This document shows positions 26,434 through 36,211 of a stretch of DNA of 64,000 bases, one piece after another; the first letter of the stretch is position 1, and each line of letters begins with the position of its first letter. A model generated the notes under the pieces. It searched no databases. It was not told the origin of the DNA and saw only the letters and a program-made list of their open reading frames with translations. Both the position numbers and the translations under genes were made by a program. Source of the stretch: Chloroflexota bacterium (GTDB lineage Bacteria; Chloroflexota; UBA11872); NCBI GenBank assembly GCA_022826485.1, contig JAJDUU010000005.1, positions 1-64,000 of the forward strand, read 5' to 3'.

Positions 26434-29262
26434 ATGTCAAGTCTGCTTCGCAGGGCCATCGCGGGCCTGCTGATCCTAGCCGTCGCGGGCGGTGTCGCCG
26501 CCTTTCTGATCATTCGCTTGGAGGTCTTCCAGGCCGAGGAAGAGGCGCCGCCAATAACCGCAAGTGTCGAGCGCCGGGACCTGGTCAGCACGCTCGCCGT
26601 GATTGGCAACGTCGACTTCGGCAACACGGTGGCGCTGGGATTCGGGCAGTCCGGCATCCTGCGGGATCTGAAAGTCGAGCCCGGTCAGCTGATTCCAGCC
26701 GGAACGGTGCTGGCCCAGCTCGATGTCGTCGATCTCGAGCGAGCCGTGGACGACGCCGCGTCCGACCTGCGGCAAGCCGAGTTGCAGCTCGCCAAGCTGC
26801 TCCGACCGGCGGACGCGGCCGACGCCGAACGCGCCGAGCTGGACGTGGAGGAAGCGCACGCGGCGCTCGACGATCTGCTGACCCCGGTGAGCGCGTCGGA
26901 CCTCGCCGCCGCCGAGGCGGCAGTGATCTCGGCACAGATCAGCTACGACCGCGCCGTGAAAGACCTCGAGGACCTTCAGGCGGGACCGTCGGCGCTCGAT
27001 CTGATCGAAGCCGAGGGCGCGATTGCTTCGGCGCAAGCCAGCCTGGCAAGCGCCGAGCTGGGCGTGCAGGAGCTGCTGGACGAGCCGTCAGTCGCCGCGA
27101 TGGCGGACGCCGAAGGCGCGCTCGAGTCCGCCCGCTCCAGCGTCGCCAACGCCAAGGACGCGCTGGCGACGCTGCTGGAAGACCCGAGCGCGAACGACGT
27201 GGCCAACGCCGAGCTCAAGCTGCGGTCGGCGCGCGCGGCGTTCGCCGAGGCTGAGGATCAACTGGCCACGCTGCGCGCCGGCGCCACCCAGGCTGACATC
27301 GACGAGGCCGCCGCCGGCGTGGTCGCCGCCCGTGCCGCGCTGGCCGAGGTGGAAGAGGATCTGGCGGCGCTGACCGCCGATCCAACGGCGGACGAGATGG
27401 CCGACGCCGCGAACGCCGTGCAGAGCGCAAGCGCCGGCCTGCTGCAAGCACAAGCGTCGCTCGACACGCTGATCACCGGACCGACGGTCGCCGAGCTCCA
27501 GGACGCACGCGACCAGATCGCCACGGCGCAGGCCACCCTCGACAGCGCCAGACGAGCCGCCGACGAGGCGCCCGCCAACCAGATCGAGGTGCTCGCCGCC
27601 GCCGAGTCGAGCTACGAGTCCGCACGGGCCACGCTGCTTTCGGCGCACGAGACACTCGCCGAGGTGCGGTTCGACGGATCCACGGAGCAGCAGATCGAAG
27701 CGGCGGAGGCCCGAGTGCGGTCCGCCGAGGCCGGGCTGGAATCCGCCGCCCGGAAGCTCAGCGAGGCGCAGGCGGGACCCGATTGGGCCGCACTCAACGA
27801 GGCCATCGCCGCCGGCGAGCGGGGTCTTGCCGCCGCGCACCGTCGGCTGGCCGAGCTCCAGGAAGCCCCGACCGAGGCGGACCTCGCCGAGGCTCGGGCA
27901 AACGTGGCCCTCGCCCAGGGATCGCTGCGCGATGCCGAAGAGAATCAACGCTCCCTGATCGAGGGACCGGAGGTCACCGAGGTCGCCACCCAGCAAGCCG
28001 CCGTCAGGACCGCGCGGGCGGCGCTGGCATCCGCCCAGGAGCGGCTGTCCGAGCTCACCGATGGTCCGAGTGCCGTCGAAATTGCCGTGCAGGAAGCCGC
28101 CGTGGCCGAGGCGCGGCAGGTGATCGCGGACGCAGAGACCGAGTTGGCCGACCTTCTCGCCGAACCATCCGACATCGATGTCGATGCGCAGGAGAGCGCC
28201 ATCGACGTCGCGTCGCACAACCTCACCGCCGCCGAGGCTCGATTGCAGGACCTCTTCGCCGACCCGGACGCCGCCGAGTTGCTCCGTGAGCAAGCGGGAC
28301 TGCGGTCGGCGCAACTGTCACTCGAAGCGGCCCGGCTGCGGCTGGACGAGTTGCGGGCGAGCCCCGATCCAACCGAGGTCCGGCTCGCGGAACAGGCCGT
28401 GCGGGCGGCCGAGTTGTCCCTGGCCGACGCGCAGGCGCGGCAAAAGGAGCTGCACGAGGGACCCTCCGCGCTGGAGATTCTCCGAGCGGAAAACACCATC
28501 CGCAGGGCCGTGCTGGGTCTGGCCGACGTGCAGGCTCCGCCGGATGCGCTGGACGTGGAGCAAAGCGAGCTGGCTGTGACGGATGCCGAGCGGCGACTGG
28601 CAGCCGCCCAGGAGGACCTGGCCGACGCCCTGATCGTGGCGCCGTTCGCCAGCGTCGTGCTCGAGGTGAACGGGCAAGCCGGGCTTCAGGCGCCCGAAAC
28701 CGTGGTCACGCTGGCCGAGGCGGCGTCGATCCACGTGCTCGTCAACGTCGATGAGTCCGACATCGGGCTCGTCAGGCTGGGCCAGTCGGTGACGCTCGAG
28801 TTCGAGGCCCTGGGCGGGGCAGTCTTCGCCGGCGCCGTCATCCATCGCGGTCAGCAGGGCGAAGCGTCGCAGGGGCTGGTGACCTACCCGGTCCAGATTG
28901 GATTTACATCGCCCGATCCTCGACTGCTGAGCGGGCTGACGGCCGATGTCTCGATCGTGCTGGCCGAGTCCACCGGCGCCCTCGCCATCCCGCGGCAGGC
29001 CCTGCAGACCGTTGGGGCCCGGTCGTTCGTGAGCGTGCTTGGCCCGGACGGCGTCATCCAACAGCAACCCGTCACGGTCGGACTGCAGGATGAGCTGTTC
29101 GTCGAGGTGCTCGACGGTCTGGTCGAGGGCGAGGCCGTCGTCATCACCGGCGCGGCCGTGGCCGGATTCCAACTGCCGCAACTGCCCGCCGGCTTCACGC
29201 CGGGTCAGTTCAGACCCGGGCAATTCGGTGGCGGCGGATTTCGCGGCCCTGGCGGCGGCTAG
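26434..29262 (+). CDS. Giant HlyD/MacA-type adaptor with ~18-19 copies of a 33-residue helical repeat
   Basis: This 942-residue membrane-fusion protein is over twice the usual 350-450 residues. An N-terminal helix ([20 protein letters not shown]) anchors it. A lipoyl/barrel-sandwich half ([20 protein letters not shown]) follows, and then from about nt 26800 to 28630 a run of near-exact 33-residue units, each starting near a G/D-P-S/T and ending in L. Units such as [20 protein letters not shown] and [20 protein letters not shown] show the pattern with Ala/Glu helices. The second lipoyl half and beta-barrel domain come last, with a Gly/Pro/Phe tail. It is co-transcribed with the ABC ATPase and permease (stop/start overlap by 1 bp, TAGTG). 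In a monoderm-like cell, a long helical stalk would span the envelope. Confidence 0.83.
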   Translation: MSSLLRRAIAGLLILAVAGGVAAFLIIRLEVFQAEEEAPPITASVERRDLVSTLAVIGNVDFGNTVALGFGQSGILRDLKVEPGQLIPAGTVLAQLDVVDLERAVDDAASDLRQAELQLAKLLRPADAADAERAELDVEEAHAALDDLLTPVSASDLAAAEAAVISAQISYDRAVKDLEDLQAGPSALDLIEAEGAIASAQASLASAELGVQELLDEPSVAAMADAEGALESARSSVANAKDALATLLEDPSANDVANAELKLRSARAAFAEAEDQLATLRAGATQADIDEAAAGVVAARAALAEVEEDLAALTADPTADEMADAANAVQSASAGLLQAQASLDTLITGPTVAELQDARDQIATAQATLDSARRAADEAPANQIEVLAAAESSYESARATLLSAHETLAEVRFDGSTEQQIEAAEARVRSAEAGLESAARKLSEAQAGPDWAALNEAIAAGERGLAAAHRRLAELQEAPTEADLAEARANVALAQGSLRDAEENQRSLIEGPEVTEVATQQAAVRTARAALASAQERLSELTDGPSAVEIAVQEAAVAEARQVIADAETELADLLAEPSDIDVDAQESAIDVASHNLTAAEARLQDLFADPDAAELLREQAGLRSAQLSLEAARLRLDELRASPDPTEVRLAEQAVRAAELSLADAQARQKELHEGPSALEILRAENTIRRAVLGLADVQAPPDALDVEQSELAVTDAERRLAAAQEDLADALIVAPFASVVLEVNGQAGLQAPETVVTLAEAASIHVLVNVDESDIGLVRLGQSVTLEFEALGGAVFAGAVIHRGQQGEASQGLVTYPVQIGFTSPDPRLLSGLTADVSIVLAESTGALAIPRQALQTVGARSFVSVLGPDGVIQQQPVTVGLQDELFVEVLDGLVEGEAVVITGAAVAGFQLPQLPAGFTPGQFRPGQFGGGGFRGPGGG

Positions 29263-29993
29263 TGGACGCCGACTCACCGGAGAACGGCAAGCCAACGCCC
29301 GTCGTCCGCGTCGAGGACCTCGTCAAGACCTATCACATGGGGTCGATCGACGTGCATGCCCTGCGCGGCGTCTCGTTCGACATCGAGAAGGGCGAAATGG
29401 TCGCGATCATGGGCCACTCGGGTTCGGGCAAGTCGACCTTGCTCAATCTGCTGGGCTGCCTGGATGCGCCCACGGCCGGCAGCTATTTCCTCGACGGTGA
29501 GCTGGTCGGGGACCTGTCCGACGACGCGCTGGCCGCCATCCGCAACCGCAAGATCGGCTTCGTCTTCCAGTCGTTCAATCTGCTGGCGCGCATGTCGGCG
29601 CTGGAGCAGGTCGAGATGCCGTTGCTCTATGCCCGCGACCGCCAGCGGCGGAAACGCGCGGAGGAGGCCCTGGCGGTCGTGGGACTGGACGACCGCATGC
29701 ACCACAAGCCTTCGGAGCTCTCCGGCGGCCAGCAGCAGCGCGTGGCGATTGCGCGCGCCCTGGTGGGCAACCCCAGCATGGTGCTGGCCGACGAGCCGAC
29801 CGGGAACCTCGACACGGCCACGGCCAACGAGATCATGGAGCTGCTGGCGCTCCTGAACGAGGAGCGCGGCATCACCACGCTGATCGTCACGCACGAGGCC
29901 GACGTGGCGGCACGCACGCAGCGCGTGATCCGCATGGTGGACGGGGCAATTGCCGGCGACGACCGCACGGCGCCCGCGGAACACGGCACATGA
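29262..29993 (+). CDS. MacB/LolD-type ABC transporter ATPase
   Basis: This 243-residue ATPase begins at GTG 29262, overlapping the adaptor's stop by one base. Walker A is [10 protein letters not shown], the Q-loop is [11 protein letters not shown], the signature is [15 protein letters not shown], and Walker B is [11 protein letters not shown] with H-loop THEADVA. The [18 protein letters not shown] segment is typical of the MacB/LolD group that powers FtsX-like permeases. Its stop overlaps the permease start by 4 bp, so subunits are made together. The exported substrate is unknown; macrolides, peptides or lipids are possible. Confidence 0.9.
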   Translation: MDADSPENGKPTPVVRVEDLVKTYHMGSIDVHALRGVSFDIEKGEMVAIMGHSGSGKSTLLNLLGCLDAPTAGSYFLDGELVGDLSDDALAAIRNRKIGFVFQSFNLLARMSALEQVEMPLLYARDRQRRKRAEEALAVVGLDDRMHHKPSELSGGQQQRVAIARALVGNPSMVLADEPTGNLDTATANEIMELLALLNEERGITTLIVTHEADVAARTQRVIRMVDGAIAGDDRTAPAEHGT

Positions 29994-31240
29994 GCATCGC
30001 CGACGGGGTGCGCCTGGCCCTGCGGGCGCTGGCCGCCAACAAGCTGCGCACCAGCTTGACGGTGCTGGGCATGGTGATCGGCGTGGCGGCGGTGATCGCC
30101 CTCATGTCGCTGGGCGCCGGCGCGCAGGCCTCGATCGAGGCGAACATTCGCGGCACCGGGTCCAACCTGCTCTTCATCAGCCCCGGCGTCCAGGCGCAGA
30201 CCGGGGGCAGGTTCGTGGACGTAAGCGCCACGACGCCGACGCTGACGTTTGAGGACGCCGAGGCCATTCGCGACGCCGCTATTCCCGGCATCGTGGACCT
30301 CGCCCCGACCCGCAACACGAACGCATCGCTGGTGGCGGGCGGCAACGCCTTCTCGACGCAGATCATCGGCGTCACGCCGAGCTACGCCGAAGTGCGCACC
30401 TTCCAGCCGCAGGCCGGCAGGTTCATCTCCGAGGACGACCTGCGGCGACGCGCCCGCGTGATCGCCCTGGGACAAACGATCGCCACCGAGCTGTTTCCGG
30501 GGCAGAACCCCATCGGCGCCACCGTGCGGCTCAACAACCAGACCTTCACCGTGATCGCGGTGATGGAGGAGTCCGGTCAGGCAACGTTCCAGAGCCGCGA
30601 CAACCAGGCGCTGGTGCCGCTGACCACGCTGCAGACGCGCATCAACCCGTCGCGCACGCTGGCCGGCGACGACATCGTCGGCGAGATCAGCGTGACGCTG
30701 GCCGACGAGGATGAAGCGACGATCGAGGCGGTCACCAACGAGGTCAGCGCACTGCTGCGGCTGCGTCACGACGTGACCGAGGACGACTTCACCATCCGGA
30801 CGCAGCAGGACATCATCGAGGCGCTGGGAGAAGTCACCGGAACGCTCACGCTGTTCCTGGGCGCGATTGCCGGCATCTCGTTGCTGGTCGGCGGCATCGG
30901 CATCATGAACATCATGCTGGTCTCGGTGACCGAGCGAACGCGCGAGATCGGCATCCGCAAGGCCATTGGCGCGCGGCGGCGGGACATCCTGGGGCAGTTC
31001 CTGATCGAGGCCGTGCTGGTGAGCCTGGGCGGCGGCATCGCGGGCGCTGTCATCGGCGGCCTGCTGGCGACGTTCATGGGCGGCGTGAGCTTCGGCGGCC
31101 GCTCACTCGAGGGCGCCCTCACGCCCGAGCCGGTGATCCTGGCGCTGGCCGTGTCCGTGGCCATCGGCCTGGTGTTCGGCATCTACCCCGCTAACCGCGC
31201 CGCGCGGCTGCGGCCGATCGAGGCGCTGCGGTACGAGTAG
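29990..31240 (+). CDS. MacB/FtsX-family ABC permease
   Basis: This 416-residue protein has the MacB architecture: an N-terminal helix after [19 protein letters not shown], a large extracytoplasmic MacB_PCD domain (from about residue 45 to 280), and three C-terminal helices carrying the FtsX domain ([49 protein letters not shown]). The [15 protein letters not shown] coupling motif contacts the ATPase. It completes a three-gene adaptor-ATPase-permease export system. No separate outer-membrane channel is nearby, consistent with a cell lacking a typical outer membrane. Confidence 0.9.
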   Translation: MSIADGVRLALRALAANKLRTSLTVLGMVIGVAAVIALMSLGAGAQASIEANIRGTGSNLLFISPGVQAQTGGRFVDVSATTPTLTFEDAEAIRDAAIPGIVDLAPTRNTNASLVAGGNAFSTQIIGVTPSYAEVRTFQPQAGRFISEDDLRRRARVIALGQTIATELFPGQNPIGATVRLNNQTFTVIAVMEESGQATFQSRDNQALVPLTTLQTRINPSRTLAGDDIVGEISVTLADEDEATIEAVTNEVSALLRLRHDVTEDDFTIRTQQDIIEALGEVTGTLTLFLGAIAGISLLVGGIGIMNIMLVSVTERTREIGIRKAIGARRRDILGQFLIEAVLVSLGGGIAGAVIGGLLATFMGGVSFGGRSLEGALTPEPVILALAVSVAIGLVFGIYPANRAARLRPIEALRYE

Positions 31241-31258
31241 GCAGGCGTCGCGGCCTGC
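31241..31258 (+). terminator. Short stem-loop directly after the efflux operon
   Basis: GCAGGC at 31241-31246 pairs perfectly with GCCTGC at 31253-31258 around a 6-nt loop, beginning at the first base after the permease stop codon. There is no run of T after it, so intrinsic termination is uncertain. Confidence 0.3.
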
Positions 31259-31384
31259 GACATCGAGGGCTCCGGCACGTCTCATTCGGTCGTCTCGTGG
31301 CCACTGCAGCCGGCAAGCACGGACCCCGCCGGTAGAAGCCTCTTCGCCAAATCGCAGCCGACCATGCCGGATCGGACGGTTGTT

Positions 31385-31461
31385 GGTCGGGGCGGCGAGA
31401 TTCGAACTCGCGACCTCCTGAACCCCATTCAGGTGCGCTACCAGGCTGCGCCACACCCCGG
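31385..31461 (-). tRNA. tRNA-Pro(GGG)
   Basis: On the minus strand a 74-nt tRNA folds with acceptor CGGGGTG/CGCCCCG, D arm around GCGCAGCCTGGTAGCGC, anticodon stem CCTGA/TCAGG with the loop ATGGGGT (anticodon GGG with G37, as expected for proline), and T arm with GTTCGAATC. A73 is followed by an encoded CCA (the complement of 31385-31387). It sits alone between the efflux operon and a glycosyltransferase gene. Confidence 0.93.
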
Positions 31462-31489
31462 TGGCAGGAGTCTAGCAGCGGCGGTCAGG

Positions 31490-32581
31490 CTACGAGCGCG
31501 GCGCGGGGGTCTCGGGCGTTGGGCGCAGGGCGCGGCGAAGGCGGCGGTGGCGGCGCCAGATCGCGAGCGGCGAGCGCAGGGGCTCCATCACCTCCCGCAA
31601 CTCCGACCAGGTGGCGGGGCGACGTGGCCCGGCCGCTTCGAGGCCGGCCATTCCTGGTGCCTGCGAAGATTGCGATTCGCCCGGCGAAAAGTGCGCGCGA
31701 CTGCGCCAGATCTCGGGCAGGCGCCCGAGTCCCGCCAATCGCCCGCGCACGGCGGCCAGGCTGCGCTGCCGCCAGACCGTGACCGGCAACGACGCGGCGT
31801 CGTAGGCCAAGATCAGCGGTAGCCACCGCAGCAGCGGCCCCAGGGGAAAGTTCTTGGCGATCAGCCACACCTTGTTGCGGCCGAGGTGATAGGTCTTGAG
31901 CGGCGAATCCTCCGCCCACGTGGCCGAGTGCATGTGCCGAACCCGCGCGGATGCCACGTACTGGGCGTTCCATCCCAGCCAGCGCGCGCGCCAGGCGAGA
32001 TCGACGTCCTCCAGGTAGGCGAAGAAGCGCTCGTCGAAGCCGCCGGTTGCCTGGAGCAGCTCGCGTCGATACAGCGCCGCCCCGGCGCTGGCGCCGAAGA
32101 TCGCGCCATCGGCATCGTCTGACAGAGGCGTCCCGGCGTTTCGATCCCAGGCAATGCCGAGCGGGTCCAGGCTGATGCCGGCGGAGTCGATGATCTCGGG
32201 GTCGTGCAGATAGACCATGCGGCTGGCGAACATGCCGGCGTCGGGATGCGCCGCGGCAGCGCGCACCAGGCCGGCGAGCCAGTCCGGATCGGGAATCGCG
32301 TCGTTGTTGATCGTGGCAACCAGCGGCGCGCGGGCAGCCTCGAAGCCGCGGTTGTTGCCGGCCGCGAATCCCGTGTTCTCTGAAAGCTCCACCAGGCGCA
32401 CCGACGGATGAGCCTCGCGAACCCAGGCCGCCGTGCCGTCGCTTGAGCCGTTATCGACGACGATTGCCTCGTGCCGGACGCCCTGCTGGCCCACGATGGC
32501 CGGCAGCGACTCGGCCAGCCGCTCGCGCCCGTTCCAGGTCACGACGACGACCGAGGCCTGGAGGTCGTGCGGGGGCGTCAT
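31490..32581 (-). CDS. Family 2 glycosyltransferase (rhamnosyltransferase-like)
   Basis: This 363-residue GT-A enzyme starts with VVVVTWNGRERLAESLPAI, a nucleotide-sugar site VVDNGSSDGTAAWV, the NND metal motif (ATINNDAIPDPDW) and the acceptor-side EDVDLAWRARWLGW motif of the WbbL/rhamnosyltransferase group. The C-terminal ~90 residues are basic and low-complexity. It probably adds a sugar to a cell-surface glycan or lipid. It diverges from the RecB-like nuclease gene, with 33 bp between the starts. Confidence 0.85.
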   Translation of the reverse strand: MTPPHDLQASVVVVTWNGRERLAESLPAIVGQQGVRHEAIVVDNGSSDGTAAWVREAHPSVRLVELSENTGFAAGNNRGFEAARAPLVATINNDAIPDPDWLAGLVRAAAAHPDAGMFASRMVYLHDPEIIDSAGISLDPLGIAWDRNAGTPLSDDADGAIFGASAGAALYRRELLQATGGFDERFFAYLEDVDLAWRARWLGWNAQYVASARVRHMHSATWAEDSPLKTYHLGRNKVWLIAKNFPLGPLLRWLPLILAYDAASLPVTVWRQRSLAAVRGRLAGLGRLPEIWRSRAHFSPGESQSSQAPGMAGLEAAGPRRPATWSELREVMEPLRSPLAIWRRHRRLRRALRPTPETPAPRS

Positions 32582-32614
32582 GCCGCGGCGCGACCGTTAG
32601 ACTTCAGGCGGCAG

Positions 32615-33517
32615 ATGCATGCGCCGCCGCTGGTTGGGTTTCGCGTGGCTCCCCCGCTCCGATTTCTCTCGCCTACCAAGTTGCGAACCTACGCGACCTG
32701 TCCGCTGCAGTACAGGTACCGCTACGTGGATCGCCTCGAGGCCCCCTACACGCCGGCCTCACTGGTTGGCCAGGCCATTCACGAGACGCTGGAAGTCAAC
32801 TTCCGGGCGAAGAAGCATACGCGCCGCGATCTGCCGATGTTCGAGGCCCAGGAGGAGTTCGATCGCGTCTGGGATCGCCACGCGCCCGGCCCAACAGGCG
32901 CCGCCGACTTCGACGATGCCTGGGAGGACGCCTACGAAGGCGGTCGGCAGGCACTGGAACACTACCTGACGGAAGCGGCGGCGGCCCTGGTGCCGCATCT
33001 CGTGGAGCATCGCTTTCGGTTCACGGTCCCCAGCGTGCCATGGCCCGTCGTCGGCACGGTCGATCTGGTGGATCACAACGGCACGGTCATCGACTTCAAG
33101 ACCTCGCGCCGACCCTACGACGCCACCTATCTCGATAGCGATTTGCAGCTCATGTGTTACGCGATTGGCTATGCCGCGTTTCGCGCCGGGTCGCGGGTTC
33201 GCCCCGGTGAGCTGCCCTCGCCGTATTTCATTCCGAATGTCCGCGTGGACGTGCTGGTGATCGGCGATCCGCCGTCGGTGCAGCGGCTGGAGGCGCGCTA
33301 CGACCGGGAACACTTACGCGAGTTCGGGGAGCGCGCGGCGAGCATTGCGGCGGGAATCGAAGCTGAGCGCTTCGAAGCCTTTTGGCGCGCGCCCGACGCC
33401 GTGGAGGACGCCAGCGTATGCCGTCGGTGCGCCTACGCGGATCGGTGCCCGGACGCGCTCGTTTTGCCCGACGAGCTACTGAAAGCGGACGGCGAGGACG
33501 GAGACCAAGAAGAATAA
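32615..33517 (+). CDS. RecB-type PD-(D/E)XK nuclease with probable Fe-S cluster
   Basis: This 300-residue protein starts at ATG 32615, which gives a natural N-terminus (MHAPPLVGF) and avoids overlap with the divergent glycosyltransferase. It has the YATCPLQYRY motif, a GTVDLVDHNGTVIDFKTS core (the D ... DFK of PD-(D/E)XK), a QLMCYA helix (QxxxY motif), and a C-terminal CRRCAYADRC cluster. With the N-terminal Cys this makes four cysteines, the pattern of the 4Fe-4S clamp in AddB/Cas4-type nucleases. It is a stand-alone RecB-like domain without a helicase. A role in DNA repair, recombination or defence is possible. It overlaps the convergent secG by 42 bp. Confidence 0.8.
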   Translation: MHAPPLVGFRVAPPLRFLSPTKLRTYATCPLQYRYRYVDRLEAPYTPASLVGQAIHETLEVNFRAKKHTRRDLPMFEAQEEFDRVWDRHAPGPTGAADFDDAWEDAYEGGRQALEHYLTEAAAALVPHLVEHRFRFTVPSVPWPVVGTVDLVDHNGTVIDFKTSRRPYDATYLDSDLQLMCYAIGYAAFRAGSRVRPGELPSPYFIPNVRVDVLVIGDPPSVQRLEARYDREHLREFGERAASIAAGIEAERFEAFWRAPDAVEDASVCRRCAYADRCPDALVLPDELLKADGEDGDQEE

Positions 33518-33697
33518 GACCGAGATCCCGATGGTGAAGTTGAAGAGCACGCGGTCGATCCCGCGCCGCGAGGCGAAGAACGAGCTGTCGCTGCCGCCGA
33601 GCGCTGAGCCCACGCCGGCATTGCGCACCTGGAGCAGCACCACGGCGATCACAATGATCGCCAGCACCACCTGCGCGGCCTGAAAGCCGGATCCCAC
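33476..33697 (-). CDS. secG: Preprotein translocase subunit SecG
   Basis: This 73-residue membrane protein contains the SecG core: a first helix QVVLAIIVIAVVLLQV, the conserved RNAGVGSALGGSDSSFF loop, and a second helix FNFTIGISVLFFLVSVLAV. It is an auxiliary subunit of SecYEG. I chose GTG 33697 because AGGAG lies a proper distance upstream; the longer frame from 33832 adds an unrelated N-terminus. It is the most 3' gene of the minus-strand block, 174 bp after pdxA, with a dispersed repeat between them. Confidence 0.9.
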   Translation of the reverse strand: MGSGFQAAQVVLAIIVIAVVLLQVRNAGVGSALGGSDSSFFASRRGIDRVLFNFTIGISVLFFLVSVLAVRFQ

Positions 33698-33826
33698 GGA
33701 CTCACTCCTGCCGGGGGATGCCCCCAGATCTTCATCGTGCCCGGCGCGCCACCACTCGAGGGGACATGCGCCACGCCACACGTTCAGCATACCGGAGTCA
33801 ATTCGCGTACGGGGCGACTCTAAACT

Positions 33827-33854
33827 CGTCATTCCCGCGAAGGCGGGAATCCAG
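33827..33854. repeat. Dispersed hairpin repeat (ATTCCCGCGAAGGCGGGAAT type)
   Basis: This 28-bp element CGTCATTCCCGCGAAGGCGG + GAATCCAG contains a perfect stem ATTCCCGC/GCGGGAAT around AAG. It is the same family as the hairpins at 9352-9377 and inside the elements at 13520-13653 and 13864-13995. It lies between pdxA and secG and may act as a transcript 3' structure. Confidence 0.75.
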
Positions 33855-33871
33855 CCCCAGCCCGGCGATCG

Positions 33872-34852
33872 CTAGCCCGTGGCCGCTGCCAGCTTCGCCC
33901 GCGACATCTGCGCCGCGACCTTGATGGCGTGGTCCAGGCTGTCTTCGCGTGCGCGTCCTTCGCCCGCGCGGCCGTAGGCGGTGCCGTGGTCCACGCTGGT
34001 GCGGATGATCGGCATGCCCACCGATACGTTGATGCCGTCGAAGAATCCCGCGGTCTTGACCGCCACGTGGCCCTGGTCGTGATACATGGCCACGATGCCG
34101 TCGAACCGACCGTCGATGGCCTTGTTGTAGACCGTGTCGCCCGGCTCGGGTCCGGTCACGTCCAGGCCTTCGGCCCGCGCCGCTTCAATGGCGGGCAGGA
34201 TCTCGTCCGCGTCTTCGTCGCCGAACAGCCGGTCCTCGCCCGCGTGGGGATTGAGCCCATTGACGGCGATGCGCGGCTGCTCGAAGCCCAGGAGCAGCAG
34301 CGACTCGTGCAGCAGCCGGATGCAGTGCAGCACGTTGTCGCGCGTGACCCGCTCGATGGCCTCGCGCAGTGAGACGTGCGTGCTGTTGTGAATCACCCGC
34401 AGCGTCGGCGCCACCAGCAGCATGCGCGTGCCCGGCGTCTCGGTCAGATCCGCCAACAGCTCGGTGTGGCCGGCGTAGTGATAGCCGGCGCGGTTGATGG
34501 CTTCCTTGTGGATCGGCCCGGTGACGATGGCCGCTGCCCGACCGTCCATGACCAGCTTGGCGGCCTCGATCACGGCCTCGGCGGAGGAGCGCCCGCCCTC
34601 GACCGTCACCTGCTTGAAGGGCAGGTCGCTCAGGTCCTCGCCCCAAGGATCGTAGACCTCGATCGCGCCGTGCACGTAGGCGGCCGATTCCGGGTCGGCG
34701 GCGCGCACGTCCAGGTCCGATTGCAGGATGCCGGCCATGCGCTCGATTGCCGAGACGCTGCCCACGGCGAGCGGTCGGCAGATGTCGTAGGTCTCGGGCT
34801 TGGCAAGGGATTTGATCAGGATTTCCGGCCCGACTCCCGTCGGGTCGCCCAT
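33872..34852 (-). CDS. pdxA: PdxA-family dehydrogenase, likely 4-phospho-threonate/erythronate dehydrogenase (PdxA2)
   Basis: The 326-residue frame from ATG 34852 begins MGDPTGVGPEI. PdxA motifs run through it: TGPIHKEAINRAG, HTELLAD, the GLNPHAGE metal-ligand loop, and DGIVAMYHDQGHV with its His. Residues upstream (PLLAIT) continue the frame and match the first PdxA strand, so the true start is probably beyond 34852; no ATG, GTG or TTG occurs in that extension (see finding). It lies next to a DUF1537 kinase gene, 141 bp away. That neighbour is the known signature of PdxA2, which oxidatively decarboxylates 4-phospho-D-threonate or erythronate to dihydroxyacetone phosphate (Zhang et al., 2016). 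No pyridoxine pathway partner is present, so PdxA2 is favoured over vitamin B6 synthesis. Confidence 0.88.
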   Translation of the reverse strand: MGDPTGVGPEILIKSLAKPETYDICRPLAVGSVSAIERMAGILQSDLDVRAADPESAAYVHGAIEVYDPWGEDLSDLPFKQVTVEGGRSSAEAVIEAAKLVMDGRAAAIVTGPIHKEAINRAGYHYAGHTELLADLTETPGTRMLLVAPTLRVIHNSTHVSLREAIERVTRDNVLHCIRLLHESLLLLGFEQPRIAVNGLNPHAGEDRLFGDEDADEILPAIEAARAEGLDVTGPEPGDTVYNKAIDGRFDGIVAMYHDQGHVAVKTAGFFDGINVSVGMPIIRTSVDHGTAYGRAGEGRAREDSLDHAIKVAAQMSRAKLAAATG

Positions 34853-34993
34853 GGTGATGGCGAGCAGCGGTCGGTCGGCGTCGGCGGTTGCGGTGGCGAT
34901 GCGGGGCTCCTTTGACGTGCGCCCTCGAAGGCGCTCGGCGGCAAGTGTAGTCAGGCCGAGAGGTGTGTGCGCGGGCGGGTTGCGGTTCGCCGG

Positions 34994-36208
34994 CTACGGC
35001 GGTCCAATCGTGCGCAGGGCGTCCACGAGCGCGGTGGGTCCGCCCATGACGCCGGCCTTTGTCACCACCGGCCATCCCTGGCCGCGTCTCGAGGTGAACA
35101 CGCCGTAGGGCACGCCCCAGCCAATCTCACCGGCAAGCTCGATGGCGTCGGCCGGGATCGCGGCGAATGCGGCGCGCGCCGTGTCGCCGCCCGAGAGCAC
35201 GAGTCCGATGGGGTGTGTGCCGCGCCAGATGGTGGCCGTGAACTGGCTGACCAGCGCCAGCTGCGCGGCCTGGGCTTCCGGGGAGGGCGCCTTGACGGGA
35301 ATCACGGCATCCACCAGCGCGGGCCGGTCGAGCGACCACCCGGCGCGCACGGACGCGGCCACCATGATGGAGCTGCCGGGTTGCTGCGGCAGCGGAATCG
35401 GTCTGATCCCAAGCGTGGCCGCCGCCTCGGCAAATTGCTGCTGCGTGTGCTCCATCGGCGATCCGATGATCGCGAGCGTGCGTGTCGTGCGCGACACCTC
35501 GGGAACCGGCTGGGGAAAGGACGCGGTGCACCGCGCCAGGGACGCGGCCAGCCCCGCCGATCCGGCGCTGACCTGCATGAGATCGGCGGCATCCATGGCA
35601 ACCGCCACGCACTCGAGATCGGCATCCTCCGCAATGTCGGGCAGGATCACGTTCACGCCCGCGTCGCGGGCTTCACGCATCGCGTCGGCGAGTGCGGCCG
35701 TGCTCGACCGCACGGTTTCCGTGGAGATGACGCGGCACGTCAAGGGAGAGGTGGACTCGATCAGGGTCGGGATGTGTGACTCCAGCGCCGGAGTCACGGG
35801 GTCGCGGCCGGGTTCGGCCTCGGAAACGGGCGTGCCCCAGAGCGCCAGCCTGCCGGACTCCGTGGTCCGGCCGCCCGAGGGGAATGCCGGCGTGTACACC
35901 AGCGTCGTAACGCCCGAGCCGTCGAGCGCCGCCTGGAGCTCCGCCGCGATGTTCCCGCGAAGCAGCGAGTCGGTCTTCTTGTAGATCAGCGCGGCGGGGG
36001 CGGCCGCGTTTACGGCGCCGCGCACGGCGTCGTACGCCGCGGACGCATCGAGGTGTCGCGACGCGGTGCTCATCGCTGCCGCCTCGGCGTCCCGCGGCCA
36101 GGCGCCGTCGCGGGTGGAGACCAGGGTGCGGCGTCCGGCATTCCGAAACTGCAGCGCCGTGTCCAGGGCGCCGGTCAAGTCGTCGGCGATGATCGCCCAC
36201 TGCGACAT
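34994..36208 (-). CDS. Four-carbon acid sugar kinase (DUF1537 family, threonate/erythronate kinase-like)
   Basis: This 404-residue kinase has the N-terminal DUF1537 half with WAIIADDLTGALDTA and the KKTDSLLRGN motif, and the C-terminal half with VLSGGDTARAAF and TKAGVMGG (usual form TKAGGFG). The family (OtnK/DtnK/DenK) phosphorylates 3-oxo-tetronate, D-threonate or D-erythronate at O4. The gene is immediately upstream of pdxA in transcription order and 3 bp after larA, so the three are probably one operon. The acid sugar used is not determinable from sequence. Confidence 0.87.
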   Translation of the reverse strand: MSQWAIIADDLTGALDTALQFRNAGRRTLVSTRDGAWPRDAEAAAMSTASRHLDASAAYDAVRGAVNAAAPAALIYKKTDSLLRGNIAAELQAALDGSGVTTLVYTPAFPSGGRTTESGRLALWGTPVSEAEPGRDPVTPALESHIPTLIESTSPLTCRVISTETVRSSTAALADAMREARDAGVNVILPDIAEDADLECVAVAMDAADLMQVSAGSAGLAASLARCTASFPQPVPEVSRTTRTLAIIGSPMEHTQQQFAEAAATLGIRPIPLPQQPGSSIMVAASVRAGWSLDRPALVDAVIPVKAPSPEAQAAQLALVSQFTATIWRGTHPIGLVLSGGDTARAAFAAIPADAIELAGEIGWGVPYGVFTSRRGQGWPVVTKAGVMGGPTALVDALRTIGPP

Positions 36209-36211
36209 GGG

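Noticed and set aside
26800-28632. DNA satellite or CRISPR-like repeat
   Set aside because: The 99-bp units are an in-frame protein repeat with diverged nucleotides and no spacers; no CRISPR array was seen anywhere in the window.
31241-31258. Strong intrinsic terminator after the efflux operon
   Set aside because: Only a 6-bp stem and no T run; kept as a low-confidence feature, not claimed as a proven terminator.
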